Shown in pieces: positions 19,045 through 27,275 of a DNA stretch of 64,000 nt. How positions within the stretch are numbered: position 1 is the first letter of the stretch; each line of letters starts with the position of its first letter. Where the stretch lies: contig NZ_JAIVAF010000003.1 of the NCBI RefSeq assembly GCF_020171805.1, forward strand, positions 62,001-126,000, in the 5' to 3' direction. Below the pieces are notes generated by a model. The model did no database searches and was not told where the DNA came from. It worked only from the letters and a program-made list of their open reading frames with translations. The stretch is from Guptibacillus algicola. Lineage in GTDB: Bacteria; Bacillota; Bacilli; Bacillales; Guptibacillaceae. The position numbers and the translations under genes were made by a program.

Positions 19045-19878
19045 TTACGTTTTCGGGAACGTAAATCCTTCCCCAAATACATCACGAACATCGTGCACAA
19101 CGACGAACGCTTTATCATCAGCTTGTTGGATCATCTTCTTCAACAAGAAGAGTTCTTGTTTGTTGATAACAATATATAAGATATCTTTCGATTCATTCGA
19201 ATAGTGACCTCGTGCGTTGATGATGGTAACACCGCGGTCCATCTCAGCGCTAACTTTCTCAGCAATCGCTACTGTGTCTTCCGAGATAATCGTGACGGCT
19301 TTTCTCGTATCGAAGCCATCGATCAAGTAATCTAATATCTTCGTACTGATATAGATTGAAATACCTGTGTACATTGTATTTTCGATTCCAATGATAAAGG
19401 ATGAGCCCATCACAACGAGAATGTCGAACACGAACATCGACGTACTCACACTCCAGCCGAAGTGCTGATTAAGCATGCGCGCAACGATCGTGGACCCACC
19501 GGTCGTCCCGCCTGAGCGTAAGACAAGACCAAGCCCAATACCGATGAACACACCGACAAAAACCGTTCCAAGCATGATGTCGACCGGATTCCCCATGCCC
19601 TCTGTTAAATGTATGAAAAGGGACGTGAAGAAGATCGCGATCATCGTATACCACGTGACGCGTTTATTTAGAACTTTATAGCCGATTGCGAGAAGAATCC
19701 CGTTCATAAGGAAGTTTGTGAGTCCTGGTGACCAACCGACCAAATAGTAAAGTGCCATCGAAATACCTGTAACGCCGCCTTCACCAAGTTCGTTTGGGAT
19801 GGCGAACCAGTTTACGCCAAGCGCAAAGAACAGGGACCCAATGATGATGAGTGTAATTTCTTTCCCTGTATGATTCAT
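19045..19878 (-). CDS. YitT family membrane protein (DUF161 + DUF2179)
   Basis: A 277-residue protein with about five or six N-terminal membrane helices (MNHTGKEITLIIIGSLFFA onward; GGTTGGSTIVARMLNQHFGW is a typical YitT segment) and a soluble C-terminal DUF2179 domain (KAVTIISEDTVAIAEKVSAE, DRGVTIINARGHYS, HDVRDVFGEGF). The family is very common in Bacillus with several paralogues per genome; the transported compound is unknown. Start ATG with AACGGAGTGATACT upstream. Monocistronic. Confidence 0.9.
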   Translation of the reverse strand: MNHTGKEITLIIIGSLFFALGVNWFAIPNELGEGGVTGISMALYYLVGWSPGLTNFLMNGILLAIGYKVLNKRVTWYTMIAIFFTSLFIHLTEGMGNPVDIMLGTVFVGVFIGIGLGLVLRSGGTTGGSTIVARMLNQHFGWSVSTSMFVFDILVVMGSSFIIGIENTMYTGISIYISTKILDYLIDGFDTRKAVTIISEDTVAIAEKVSAEMDRGVTIINARGHYSNESKDILYIVINKQELFLLKKMIQQADDKAFVVVHDVRDVFGEGFTFPKT

Positions 19879-20010
19879 AGTATCACTCCGTTCAAATCTA
19901 GTACGTAGGATAATATATCATAGTGGGGAAGTGGAAACAGTAGTTTTTTGTAAAGAAAGTATGATTTAACCTTGATATGGAATTACGTATTAGAATCAAA
20001 AACACAGGGG

Positions 20011-20095
20011 AGTGCCGTAGGCGTGAATATCGCTCGCTTTCCGCGGACGTACGCCCGAGCCTCGTCATCCTTCCGGGTCTCGGTCGTCCGTTTAC
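20011..20095. repeat. GC-rich intergenic element of the Bacillaceae 'GCTTTCCGCGG' type
   Basis: A GC-rich block containing CGCTCGCTTTCCGCGGACG, followed by a run with CCGAGCCTCGTC and GGGTCTCGGTCGTCCG, in an otherwise AT-rich intergenic region. Similar blocks with CTTTCCGCGGGC and GAGCCTC are scattered between genes in many Bacillaceae genomes (from memory, not checked). Only one copy is in this window. Function unknown. Confidence 0.45.
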
Positions 20096-20189
20096 TTACT
20101 TATTAAGGAAATAAGCATTGCGGGAACTTAGTTCGTTTGAAATAATTGGTATAAAATACATGTTTGATGACGCTGGGAGATTGGTAGTT

Positions 20190-21356
20190 TTGAAAAGAAA
20201 GAAATTGAAGAAGATCTTTGTTCAAATCCTTATCGTGACAGTCACATTTTTTGTAGTTAGAGGGATAATAGAGTTCACACCGATTAAAGGATACTTGGGA
20301 CATTTTACATCCAACGCAGTCATACAGATGTACCATTATAAAGATCCTTCAATAGAAGTAGATGGCATTGAACTCACGTATGACAATGTTCAAAAAGAAT
20401 TAGCGAATGAACTAGCTAATGAAATAGAAGCGTTTGAGGAGTTAGGCATTGCCTGGTTTGGCGAGAACGACCTGCCTCAGTTAGAAGTAATAGTCACAAA
20501 ACAGGGTAAGTTACCACACCCCATACTATTGAACCGTAATGGTCTTTATCTTCCAAAAAGCAACGTCATCGTGATTAATGGAGAATTATCTGCTGAGGAA
20601 AGAGTGCACGCACTTTCGCATGAATATGCTCACTATTATTTGATGAACAGCATGAGCCAAGAGATGGCGATCACTGATCTACCAGACTGGTTTCATGAAG
20701 GTGTAGCCGAAGCGTTCGCGCATCGATTCGCTCCGCTTCCATTCTATGAAGCGATTGGGAATTGGGACGTTGTGCCATATGCAGAAATGGTTATGAAAGG
20801 TCCAGGTGCCAGCGAGCGGTATGTGATGGCGCAATTTACTGTGGAAAAGCTACTAGAGGATCATGGGGAGCAAGTCATTTCTAAGATAATTACTCAAACG
20901 AAGGAGCAAGGCTCGTTTGAAGAAGGGTTTATGGAAATTACGAAACAACCTCTTTCTGGTTATCATGAGTGGCTGATTCCAGATAAAGAGTTTCTTAAAG
21001 AAGCTTCAGCTAAATTAGAAGAAGGATATAATCGTAAACAGCTCGAGAAAGAGTTAAACGTGTTTGAACAGTCAAAAGGGCCATATTTTTATGAAGCGCC
21101 TTCAATTTATTATATTTTAAACACCATCTATGTCGAAGAAGAAAATTGGAAAGCAGCTAGTTCGACTATGCTGAAGAGGATGAACTACATCCGACATTTC
21201 CCAGGAGAGTGGAAAATGCTTTCTGAATATGCTTCTAACATGGGGGATACAGATCGAGCGATCGAGTATGCGGAACATGCGGTAGCTCTTACGGATTCAA
21301 GCAGTGTCGATTCTTTTGAAGAGTGGTTAGCAGAACTCCGGGATAGAGAAGAGTAA
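20190..21356 (+). CDS. Membrane-anchored peptidase MA-like zinc metallohydrolase
   Basis: About 388 residues from a TTG at 20190, preceded by GGGAGA at 9-nt spacing; this start gives a basic KRKKLKK N-terminus followed directly by one membrane helix (ILIVTVTFFVVRGII). Other in-frame starts at 20118 and 20160 lack a binding site. The catalytic motif is HALSHEYAHYYL (HExxH) with a downstream WFHEGVAEAFAHRF supplying the third ligand, the pattern of the peptidase MA-like group. The C-terminal 120 residues are helical and TPR-like (SEYASNMGDTDRAIEYAEHA). The active site would face the outside. Substrate unknown. Confidence 0.78.
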   Translation: MKRKKLKKIFVQILIVTVTFFVVRGIIEFTPIKGYLGHFTSNAVIQMYHYKDPSIEVDGIELTYDNVQKELANELANEIEAFEELGIAWFGENDLPQLEVIVTKQGKLPHPILLNRNGLYLPKSNVIVINGELSAEERVHALSHEYAHYYLMNSMSQEMAITDLPDWFHEGVAEAFAHRFAPLPFYEAIGNWDVVPYAEMVMKGPGASERYVMAQFTVEKLLEDHGEQVISKIITQTKEQGSFEEGFMEITKQPLSGYHEWLIPDKEFLKEASAKLEEGYNRKQLEKELNVFEQSKGPYFYEAPSIYYILNTIYVEEENWKAASSTMLKRMNYIRHFPGEWKMLSEYASNMGDTDRAIEYAEHAVALTDSSSVDSFEEWLAELRDREE

Positions 21357-21378
21357 GCTTTAAAAAGGAGGTTTTTTA

Positions 21379-21804
21379 TTGAATAACAGCGAGCAATTCA
21401 CGCCACCAAAACACATCGTCTCAGCTGCAACGATTGTCTTCAATGAGCAGAATGAAATTCTATTAATCAAAGGCCCGAAAAGGGGCTGGGAAATGCCTGG
21501 AGGACAGGTTGAAGAAGGTGAGTCCTTGAAAGATGCAGCCATTAGGGAAACAGAAGAAGAAACAGGGATTATCATTGAAGGATTGAAGTTTTGCGGGATC
21601 TTCCAGAACGTAAGTCGATCCATTTGTAATACCCTGTTTGTAGCTCACGCTGTTGGAGGCACATTAACCACCTCTGAAGAAAGTTTGGAGGTAGATTTTT
21701 TTCCGATCGAGCAAGCATTAGAAATGGTATCATATAAAAATTTCAGAGAAAGAATTGAATTGTGCTTGGATGAAGAATCCCAACCATTTTACATAGATTT
21801 TTAG
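21379..21804 (+). CDS. NUDIX hydrolase
   Basis: A 141-residue MutT-like protein with a complete Nudix box GGQVEEGESLKDAAIRETEE continuing into ETGI (GX5EX7REUXEEXGU). The start is a TTG behind AAAAAGGAGG. It would hydrolyse a nucleoside diphosphate linked to another moiety; the precise substrate cannot be told. It lies 22 bp behind the metallopeptidase gene and 30-40 bp before a tiny membrane-protein gene, so the three may be co-transcribed. Confidence 0.9.
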   Translation: MNNSEQFTPPKHIVSAATIVFNEQNEILLIKGPKRGWEMPGGQVEEGESLKDAAIRETEEETGIIIEGLKFCGIFQNVSRSICNTLFVAHAVGGTLTTSEESLEVDFFPIEQALEMVSYKNFRERIELCLDEESQPFYIDF

Positions 21805-21843
21805 TTGTAATCGACCAAGTTAAGTAGAAAGGGAATGGATGAC

Positions 21844-22041
21844 GTGAAGTACTTAATAGGTTTTTCTTTCATAGTAGGATTAGTCGCTCTATCGATTTCA
21901 TTTATGATTATTACGACCAGCTACTTTCATAGTAAAGAGATCGCTTTGCTAACGTCGAAATGCAATGACGTCAATGGAGAAGTGATGTTAGAACTTCATA
22001 ATTATTTCACAAACAGTTATTCGTTTGAGTGCAAGAAGTAA
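21844..22041 (+). CDS. Small membrane protein of unknown function
   Basis: A 65-residue protein (or 68 if the ATG at 21835 is used). The GTG at 21844 has AAAGGGAATGG at better spacing; the ATG at 21835 is only one base from that site. It has one N-terminal membrane helix (YLIGFSFIVGLVALSISFMI) and a short outside tail with two cysteines (SKCNDVNGE and FECKK) that could form a disulfide. Family not recognised. Confidence 0.5.
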   Translation: MKYLIGFSFIVGLVALSISFMIITTSYFHSKEIALLTSKCNDVNGEVMLELHNYFTNSYSFECKK

Positions 22042-22056
22042 TTTGTCATAACGGAG

Positions 22057-22085
22057 AGGACACGGGGACAGGTCCAGTGTCCCGT
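22057..22085. repeat. Imperfect palindrome GGGGACAGGTCCAGTGTCCC
   Basis: GGGACAGGTCCAGTGTCCC-type inverted repeat right after the small membrane-protein gene. It resembles in shape the GGGGTCAGG palindromes at 50754, 55404, 59240 and 63231. It lacks a clear T-run, so it is listed as a repeat rather than a terminator. Confidence 0.5.
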
Positions 22086-22226
22086 ACCTATTTGATTGTG
22101 AAATTTCTTAATTTTATTATTCTCCACCGCAACGAAAGTGTTGCGGTTATTTTTATCCTTTAAAAGGCGTATGTATCCATTATGTGGAAGACGCAACTAT
22201 AATAAAGGAAATGGAGTTGGTTTACA

Positions 22227-22937
22227 ATGAGTTTATTCATCTTTGCCATTAGTCTGTTAGGCATGATCATTGTAAGCATCATCACTCTTGTTGGATTAGT
22301 GAAGCGAAATGGAAAAGGAAAAAGAAACGGATTTATCTTACTAGCGTTCGCTATTGTTTTTATCTTCAGTGTATCCGTTCTAGATGCTGGTGAGACAGCA
22401 TCGACTCCAACGGAGCCACCAAAAGAGGTAGAAGCAGAAAAGGAAAATGCTGCTGAAGAAGCAAAAGCGAAAGAGGAGGAAAAGAAACTAGAGGAAGAGG
22501 CGAAAGAAGAACAACAGGCTGCTGATGCTAAGAAGAAAGAGGAAGAAGCTGTAGCTGCTAAAGCTGCTGAAGAGAAGGCTAAGAAGGAAGCAGAGGAGAA
22601 GGCTAAGAAGGAAGCAGAAGAAGCTAAAAAAGAGGCTGAAAATGAGCCTACATTGGCACAACGAAACGCAATCTCACAAGCTGAGAATTATCTAAATTTT
22701 ACTGCATTCAGCAAAAAGGGGCTAATCGAACAATTAGAATTTGAAGGATACAGCAATGCTGATGCAGCGTTTGCTGTCGATAGCATCAAAGTTGATTGGA
22801 ACGCACAAGCCGTCCAAAAAGCGAAAGACTATCTCGATTTCAGTGCATTCTCTAGGAGCGGATTAATCGATCAACTCATTTTTGAAGGCTTTACAGAAGA
22901 GCAGGCAACTCATGCAGTTAATGAAATCGGACTTTAA
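22227..22937 (+). CDS. Ltp-domain membrane protein with Lys/Glu/Ala-rich stalk
   Basis: A 236-residue protein. Two hydrophobic helices at residues 1-22 and 32-52 are followed by about 80 residues almost only of K, E, A and Q (likely a long single helix or coiled coil). Residues 145-236 hold two copies of the Ltp repeat: AENYLNFTAFSKKGLIEQLE and AKDYLDFSAFSRSGLIDQL, each ending in A.FAVD or A.HAVN. Ltp (PF07553) is known from the phage TP-J34 superinfection-exclusion lipoprotein and from many host surface proteins. There is no lipobox cysteine, so here the anchor is a membrane helix. Role in phage exclusion is possible but not shown by context. Confidence 0.8.
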   Translation: MSLFIFAISLLGMIIVSIITLVGLVKRNGKGKRNGFILLAFAIVFIFSVSVLDAGETASTPTEPPKEVEAEKENAAEEAKAKEEEKKLEEEAKEEQQAADAKKKEEEAVAAKAAEEKAKKEAEEKAKKEAEEAKKEAENEPTLAQRNAISQAENYLNFTAFSKKGLIEQLEFEGYSNADAAFAVDSIKVDWNAQAVQKAKDYLDFSAFSRSGLIDQLIFEGFTEEQATHAVNEIGL

Positions 22938-23016
22938 TGAGTCAGGTTGAATCAAGACGTTTGATGAATGGCGCCAGCAAGTGAATGGTCAAATGCGACC
23001 GAAGCTCTAAAGATAA

Positions 23017-23044
23017 ATGCCAACCTCGACCGAGGTTGGCATAT
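23017..23044. terminator. Bidirectional terminator
   Basis: AATGCCAACCTCG-acc-GAGGTTGGCATATT hairpin, immediately before the stop of the convergent AbrB-type gene. Confidence 0.8.
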
Positions 23045-23045
23045 T

Positions 23046-24119
23046 CTATCTGTTTTCTACTGGTTCTTCCCGCGTTTTCTCCCCTTTCGTTACAAGGAAA
23101 GGGACGAGCATTGGGATGAAGAGGATGAGGATCAATAGTCGTATGACCTGCATGGCTGCGACGACGCTTCCATCGAGGTCGAGTGATGCGGCGACGGATG
23201 CCATCTGCGGTGCACCCGCAGGAACGATTGCGAGTAGACTCGTGATGAAGTCGAGCGGTGTCATGAGATAGAAAACATACGTCACGACAAACGTAAGGAA
23301 GAAAAAGGACACGAGTATCCAGAGACTTGTCCATCCGATCTGCTTAATATCTGATAGTGACTTCCGATCGAATCGGACTCCGATAATCACACCGAGCATC
23401 GCCATCCCGAGTCCAACGCCTAAGTTTGGCATTGAAGGAAGTGGCTGGACGAAAGCGTGAAAAACGAAGGCGAGAACGATCGAATAGAGGAAAGGAGCGA
23501 TTGGAATCCTCCATTTCTTAGAAAGTAGAAGCGTAACAACAACGAGAACTAGATAAAAGATCATAGCGAGCCACATCGGTGCTGCACCTTCAACAGCTTT
23601 ATTTAGTCCGCTCGATTCCACTTCCTTCGTGTTTAGATAAGAAGTCATGAATCCAGCGACGATTGGGATCGTCGCAACGAGCATCATAATGCGGACGGTT
23701 TGAAAGGCAGCGACCATGCCCATGTTCGCTTTGTACTCTCGGCTGAGTGCCATCATGACAGAAGCTCCTGCAGGTAGACAGCAGAAGAGAGCTGTCTTCC
23801 GATCGAGGTTCGAATAACGTCCAAGCACCTTCCCAAGAATCCAGCTCGCAACGAGCAGGATGACGAGCGACACTGCTAGTGGGAAGAGGTAACTTGCAAC
23901 CTCTTTAAACATCGACACTTTTATACTGATTCCGATACTTACGCCGATTACAGCGAGTGATATATCAAACAGTAGGTTCGGGTAGGAAATCTCATTGATC
24001 ATGAGACGGTAATACACGCCGACAAGCATCGCGCCGAGTAACCACCCGGCGGGAATGTTCATTAAGTCGAATAAATATCCAACTCCGAACGCGATCATAA
24101 GCAAAAACACTTTTATCAT
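23046..24119 (-). CDS. AbrB-family (AmoA-related) integral membrane protein
   Basis: A 357-residue protein with about 10 membrane helices, in two similar halves each containing the G-rich motif of PF05145 (MNIPAGWLLGAMLVGVYYRL in the first half, MPNLGVGLGMAMLGVIIGVR in the second) and the charged segment PAGAPQMASVAASLDLDGS. The family is called AbrB or ammonia-monooxygenase-related after database names; it is a membrane protein, not the DNA-binding AbrB, and its function is not established. ATG start with no strong binding site visible (TGAAGGTGCTAGTTT). Monocistronic. Confidence 0.85.
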   Translation of the reverse strand: MIKVFLLMIAFGVGYLFDLMNIPAGWLLGAMLVGVYYRLMINEISYPNLLFDISLAVIGVSIGISIKVSMFKEVASYLFPLAVSLVILLVASWILGKVLGRYSNLDRKTALFCCLPAGASVMMALSREYKANMGMVAAFQTVRIMMLVATIPIVAGFMTSYLNTKEVESSGLNKAVEGAAPMWLAMIFYLVLVVVTLLLSKKWRIPIAPFLYSIVLAFVFHAFVQPLPSMPNLGVGLGMAMLGVIIGVRFDRKSLSDIKQIGWTSLWILVSFFFLTFVVTYVFYLMTPLDFITSLLAIVPAGAPQMASVAASLDLDGSVVAAMQVIRLLILILFIPMLVPFLVTKGEKTREEPVENR

Positions 24120-24344
24120 AAACTAGCACCTTCAATAATTGAGAATGTTCATACCGGTTGAAAGCTTCTTTTTCAGCATAGCGAAGCTTATTTCAATTAG
24201 TTTAGCACAAGACATGTGAAGAATTCAGAGGTGAGAGCTTGAGGAGAGCCAATAGTCTATGAAACGATCCAAGTAATTGTCTAGGTACACTCCCATACCA
24301 ATGTGAATAGCATGAGGTTAGAAACTGTGAAGGGAATGAGTTGG

Positions 24345-24848
24345 ATGTCCTATGATCCAGGATCGTTTAGTTACGATAGAAAGTCACACAAACCGGCTAC
24401 TAAAGGGATAGGAAGAATTCCTCTACAAGACTATGGACCGAAACCATTCGTGGTTGATATTAATGAAGCTACGCTCAAAAACAATACGTTTCGGACAGCG
24501 TTATGGACAGGAGAATATCTACAGATTACGTTGATGAGTATCGGTGTAGGAGAAGACATCGGTTTAGAAATGCATCCGAATCTAGACCAATTTATACGTC
24601 TCGAACAAGGGCAAGGTCTTGTTCAAATGGGAATGACGAAAGATAATTTGCCGTTTGAAGTACCTGTGTATGATGATTATGCAATCGTCATCCCAGCTGG
24701 AACGTGGCACAATCTAACAAATACAGGGAAAGAGCCGATTAAGCTTTATTCCATCTATGCTCCGCCAAATCATCCGTTTGGAACGGTGCATCGTACGAAA
24801 GAGGAAGCGATGGAGATGGAAGAGGGGTATGGGCACCACCACGAGTAA
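24345..24848 (+). CDS. Cupin domain protein
   Basis: A 167-residue cupin. The start I prefer is the ATG at 24345 (MSYDPGSFSY), nine bases after GAAGGGA; the frame is open back to 24303. Cupin motif 1 is seen at GLEMHPNLDQFIRLEQGQG and motif 2 at IPAGTWHNLTNTGKEPIKL; these give metal-ligand-like H, Q/D, E and H residues. The C-terminus is rich in His (GYGHHHE). Small single cupins of this type occur widely in Bacillus; the reaction is unknown. Confidence 0.85.
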   Translation: MSYDPGSFSYDRKSHKPATKGIGRIPLQDYGPKPFVVDINEATLKNNTFRTALWTGEYLQITLMSIGVGEDIGLEMHPNLDQFIRLEQGQGLVQMGMTKDNLPFEVPVYDDYAIVIPAGTWHNLTNTGKEPIKLYSIYAPPNHPFGTVHRTKEEAMEMEEGYGHHHE

Positions 24849-24866
24849 ATGTGAAATGATAGCATT

Positions 24867-24904
24867 AAAAAGAATCACACCTAATCTGAGGGTGTGATTC
24901 TTTT
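24867..24904 (+). terminator. Rho-independent terminator
   Basis: AAAAGAATCACACC-taatctga-GGGTGTGATTCTTTT after the cupin gene. Confidence 0.9.
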
Positions 24905-25027
24905 ATCTGTACTTTCGTGCACCATCTCTATCAATCTGTAATTTTCTAGTGTAAGATCAATCTAATCTGGGTATCGTCCCTAAAGCATTCATACTAAGCA
25001 GACCTAGTATTCATAGGAGGTATATAG

Positions 25028-26017
25028 ATGAAAAAAATAAGATGGGGAATCATAGGGTGTGGCAATGTTACTGAAGTCAAAAGTGGCCCCGCGTTTCAAC
25101 TGATTGTACAAAGCTCCCTTGTCGCTGTTATGAGAAGAAATGGGGAGAAGGCGAAAGATTATGCGGAACGACACGGTGTTCCTAAATGGTATGACAAAGC
25201 AGAAGATCTAATCTATGACGACGAAGTCGATGCTGTTTATATTGCTACTCCGCCTTCTACACACAAACAGTACACCCTTATGACTGCAGAAGCCGGGAAG
25301 CCTGTGTATGTAGAAAAGCCGATGGCAAATAGTTTAGAAGAATGTGAAGAGATGGTAGAAGCCTGCGAGAAACATAACGTCCCGTTATACGTAGCGTACT
25401 ACAGAAGGTCACTTCCAAGATTTCTTAAGGTGAAAGAGTTAATCGAAGACGGTGCGATTGGAGACGTTCGATTTGTTTCAATTCAACAGACGCAGCAAAT
25501 TGTCCAAAAAGATGAGGAAGGCAATTGGCCGTGGCGCGTCATTCCAGAAAAAAGTGGAGCTGGATTGTTTTACGATGTCGGTTCTCATACGTTAGATTTA
25601 TTCGATTATTTACTTGGACCTTTAGAAGAGACGAAAGGGTCAGCATATAATTTAGCCGATTCTTATCCAGCAGAAGATACAGTTAGTGGTGTATGGCGAT
25701 TTGAGAACGGCGCTGTCGGAACAGGCGTATGGAACTTCTCTTCCTATAAGAATGAGGATGATAACCGCATCGTCGGAACGAAAGGAGAAATCCAGTTTTC
25801 AACGTTTGATCATAAGCCGATCACCTTACTAACGGAATCAGGAGAAGAGTCTTTCGAAATCGAGCACCCGACACATATTCAGCAGCCCCATATTCAAAAT
25901 GTGGTGAATGAATTGCTTGAAAAAGGAACTTCTCCAAGTACCGGAACGACAGCGCTTCGCACCAATAAAGTCATGGATGAGCTTGTGAAAGAGTATTATA
26001 AGGAAAATAAGAGGTAA
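25028..26017 (+). CDS. Gfo/Idh/MocA family NAD(P)-dependent oxidoreductase
   Basis: A 329-residue dehydrogenase. The N-terminal Rossmann fold reads IRWGIIGCGNVTEVKSGPAF, the conserved EKP motif reads VYVEKPMANSLEECEEM, and the central catalytic region contains GAGLFYDVGSHTLDLFDYLLG with the D and H expected for this family. Substrates are usually sugars, inositols or bile-pigment-like compounds, so no specific call is made. ATG behind ATAGGAGGTATATAG. Single gene between two terminators. Confidence 0.9.
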   Translation: MKKIRWGIIGCGNVTEVKSGPAFQLIVQSSLVAVMRRNGEKAKDYAERHGVPKWYDKAEDLIYDDEVDAVYIATPPSTHKQYTLMTAEAGKPVYVEKPMANSLEECEEMVEACEKHNVPLYVAYYRRSLPRFLKVKELIEDGAIGDVRFVSIQQTQQIVQKDEEGNWPWRVIPEKSGAGLFYDVGSHTLDLFDYLLGPLEETKGSAYNLADSYPAEDTVSGVWRFENGAVGTGVWNFSSYKNEDDNRIVGTKGEIQFSTFDHKPITLLTESGEESFEIEHPTHIQQPHIQNVVNELLEKGTSPSTGTTALRTNKVMDELVKEYYKENKR

Positions 26018-26035
26018 ATGCTGCTATACAAAGAT

Positions 26036-26060
26036 AACCCCCTACACCGAGTAGGGGGTT
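26036..26060 (+). terminator. Rho-independent terminator
   Basis: AACCCCCTAC-accga-GTAGGGGGTT following the oxidoreductase gene. Confidence 0.85.
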
Positions 26061-26218
26061 ACGTTATTTTATAATTTAAGGGGGGAAGGAATTTGGGGGA
26101 AATTCCTTGATTCATACATTATCATAAACGGACTGAAATTCTGAGATTGTGGGAGAACTTTGATAATTGAAATCCGATTGTAACGAGTTAATCCTTTAAC
26201 GTTGTTTGGTGCTACATA

Positions 26219-27073
26219 CTATCCTCGCACAAGTGGTAAGGTACAACAGCGAAAAGAACCGCCTGATTTAATGATTTCTGAAAAATCGATTGGAATGACG
26301 TTGAAGCCATTTGATTTCAATACAGAATTCAATCGATCATTCTGAGGAAGACTCACAATTTTCTTGTTACCAATCGAGAGAACGTTCGGGCCCATTTCGA
26401 ACTGCTCATCTTTCGTTACCTCGATGAGTGTATTGAAGCGAGCGGAAATCTTTTTTAACCCGTCTTTGGTGAACGATTCTGGGTAGATGAGCGCCGTGTC
26501 ATCGGAAATAATATTAAAGACACAATCAAGGTGTAAAATGTCGTTATCCAAAGCGAGTGGCTCGATTTGATACTGAGGTAGGCGACGTTGTAGTTCTTTG
26601 ATCGCTCGTTGTGATGTTCTGCCACTAACGCCAACCCAGATCGTAGAACCGTCGATGACGACATCGCCACCTTCAATTGAGCCGGGGAGACCTTCTTGAT
26701 ATGAGATGTCACGATCAGTGAGCCAAGTTTTTAAAATGTTAGTTTCAGCCTGACGCACACGCTCATTCATCGAACCAACGAATAAGTTATCGTTGATGGT
26801 GAAGCCAATGTCTCTTGTGAACACCTGTTCAGGCAAATGAGGGTCCGTTGGAAGCTCACTAACATGGACTCCGTTTTCTTGTAAAACGGAAACAAAGTTC
26901 TCGTGCTGCTTAAGCGCGAGCGGGACGTTGATGTTGCTAGTTTCGTAGTGCTTCTGTGTTTCATTTATAATTTCAGTTATCCTCATAAACGTGGGTTTAA
27001 CAACAAGAACATGTGTTAGATCGTTATATTCCGTATCGCATTGAACGCTTTTTGTGATTGCAATTCCATTCAT
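26219..27073 (-). CDS. Dimethylarginine dimethylaminohydrolase-like (guanidino-modifying) enzyme
   Basis: A 284-residue enzyme of the amidinotransferase/DDAH superfamily. Motifs: FTRDIGFTINDNLFVG (substrate-binding RD), EGGDVVIDGSTIWVGVSGRT, the catalytic His in LHLDCVFNII and the catalytic Cys near the end in GGSFRCCTLPLVR. DDAH-type enzymes split methylated arginines into citrulline and methylamines; other superfamily members act on arginine or agmatine. I place the start at 27073, because GGAGGTTAGTGAA precedes that ATG; the frame is open to 27091. It is encoded alone, divergent to fbp. Confidence 0.85.
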   Translation of the reverse strand: MNGIAITKSVQCDTEYNDLTHVLVVKPTFMRITEIINETQKHYETSNINVPLALKQHENFVSVLQENGVHVSELPTDPHLPEQVFTRDIGFTINDNLFVGSMNERVRQAETNILKTWLTDRDISYQEGLPGSIEGGDVVIDGSTIWVGVSGRTSQRAIKELQRRLPQYQIEPLALDNDILHLDCVFNIISDDTALIYPESFTKDGLKKISARFNTLIEVTKDEQFEMGPNVLSIGNKKIVSLPQNDRLNSVLKSNGFNVIPIDFSEIIKSGGSFRCCTLPLVRG

Positions 27074-27275
27074 TTCACTAACCTCCATCATACAGTTAGT
27101 CCACTATTCCCACAGGGGAATGTGGTGAAACCTACTAACTGATAGAACAGAAAATGATAGAATGGTGGATGTTGGGCTATTTTTTAACAAAACAAAGGTT
27201 TAATTTCAATTTCATTATCTCTTATAATAGAGACATACATAAATCGTAACTGATTTTGAAAGGGGTTACATCACA

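Noticed and set aside
23046-24119. AbrB transition-state regulator or ammonia monooxygenase
   Set aside because: Only the database family names are similar; the protein is a polytopic membrane protein.
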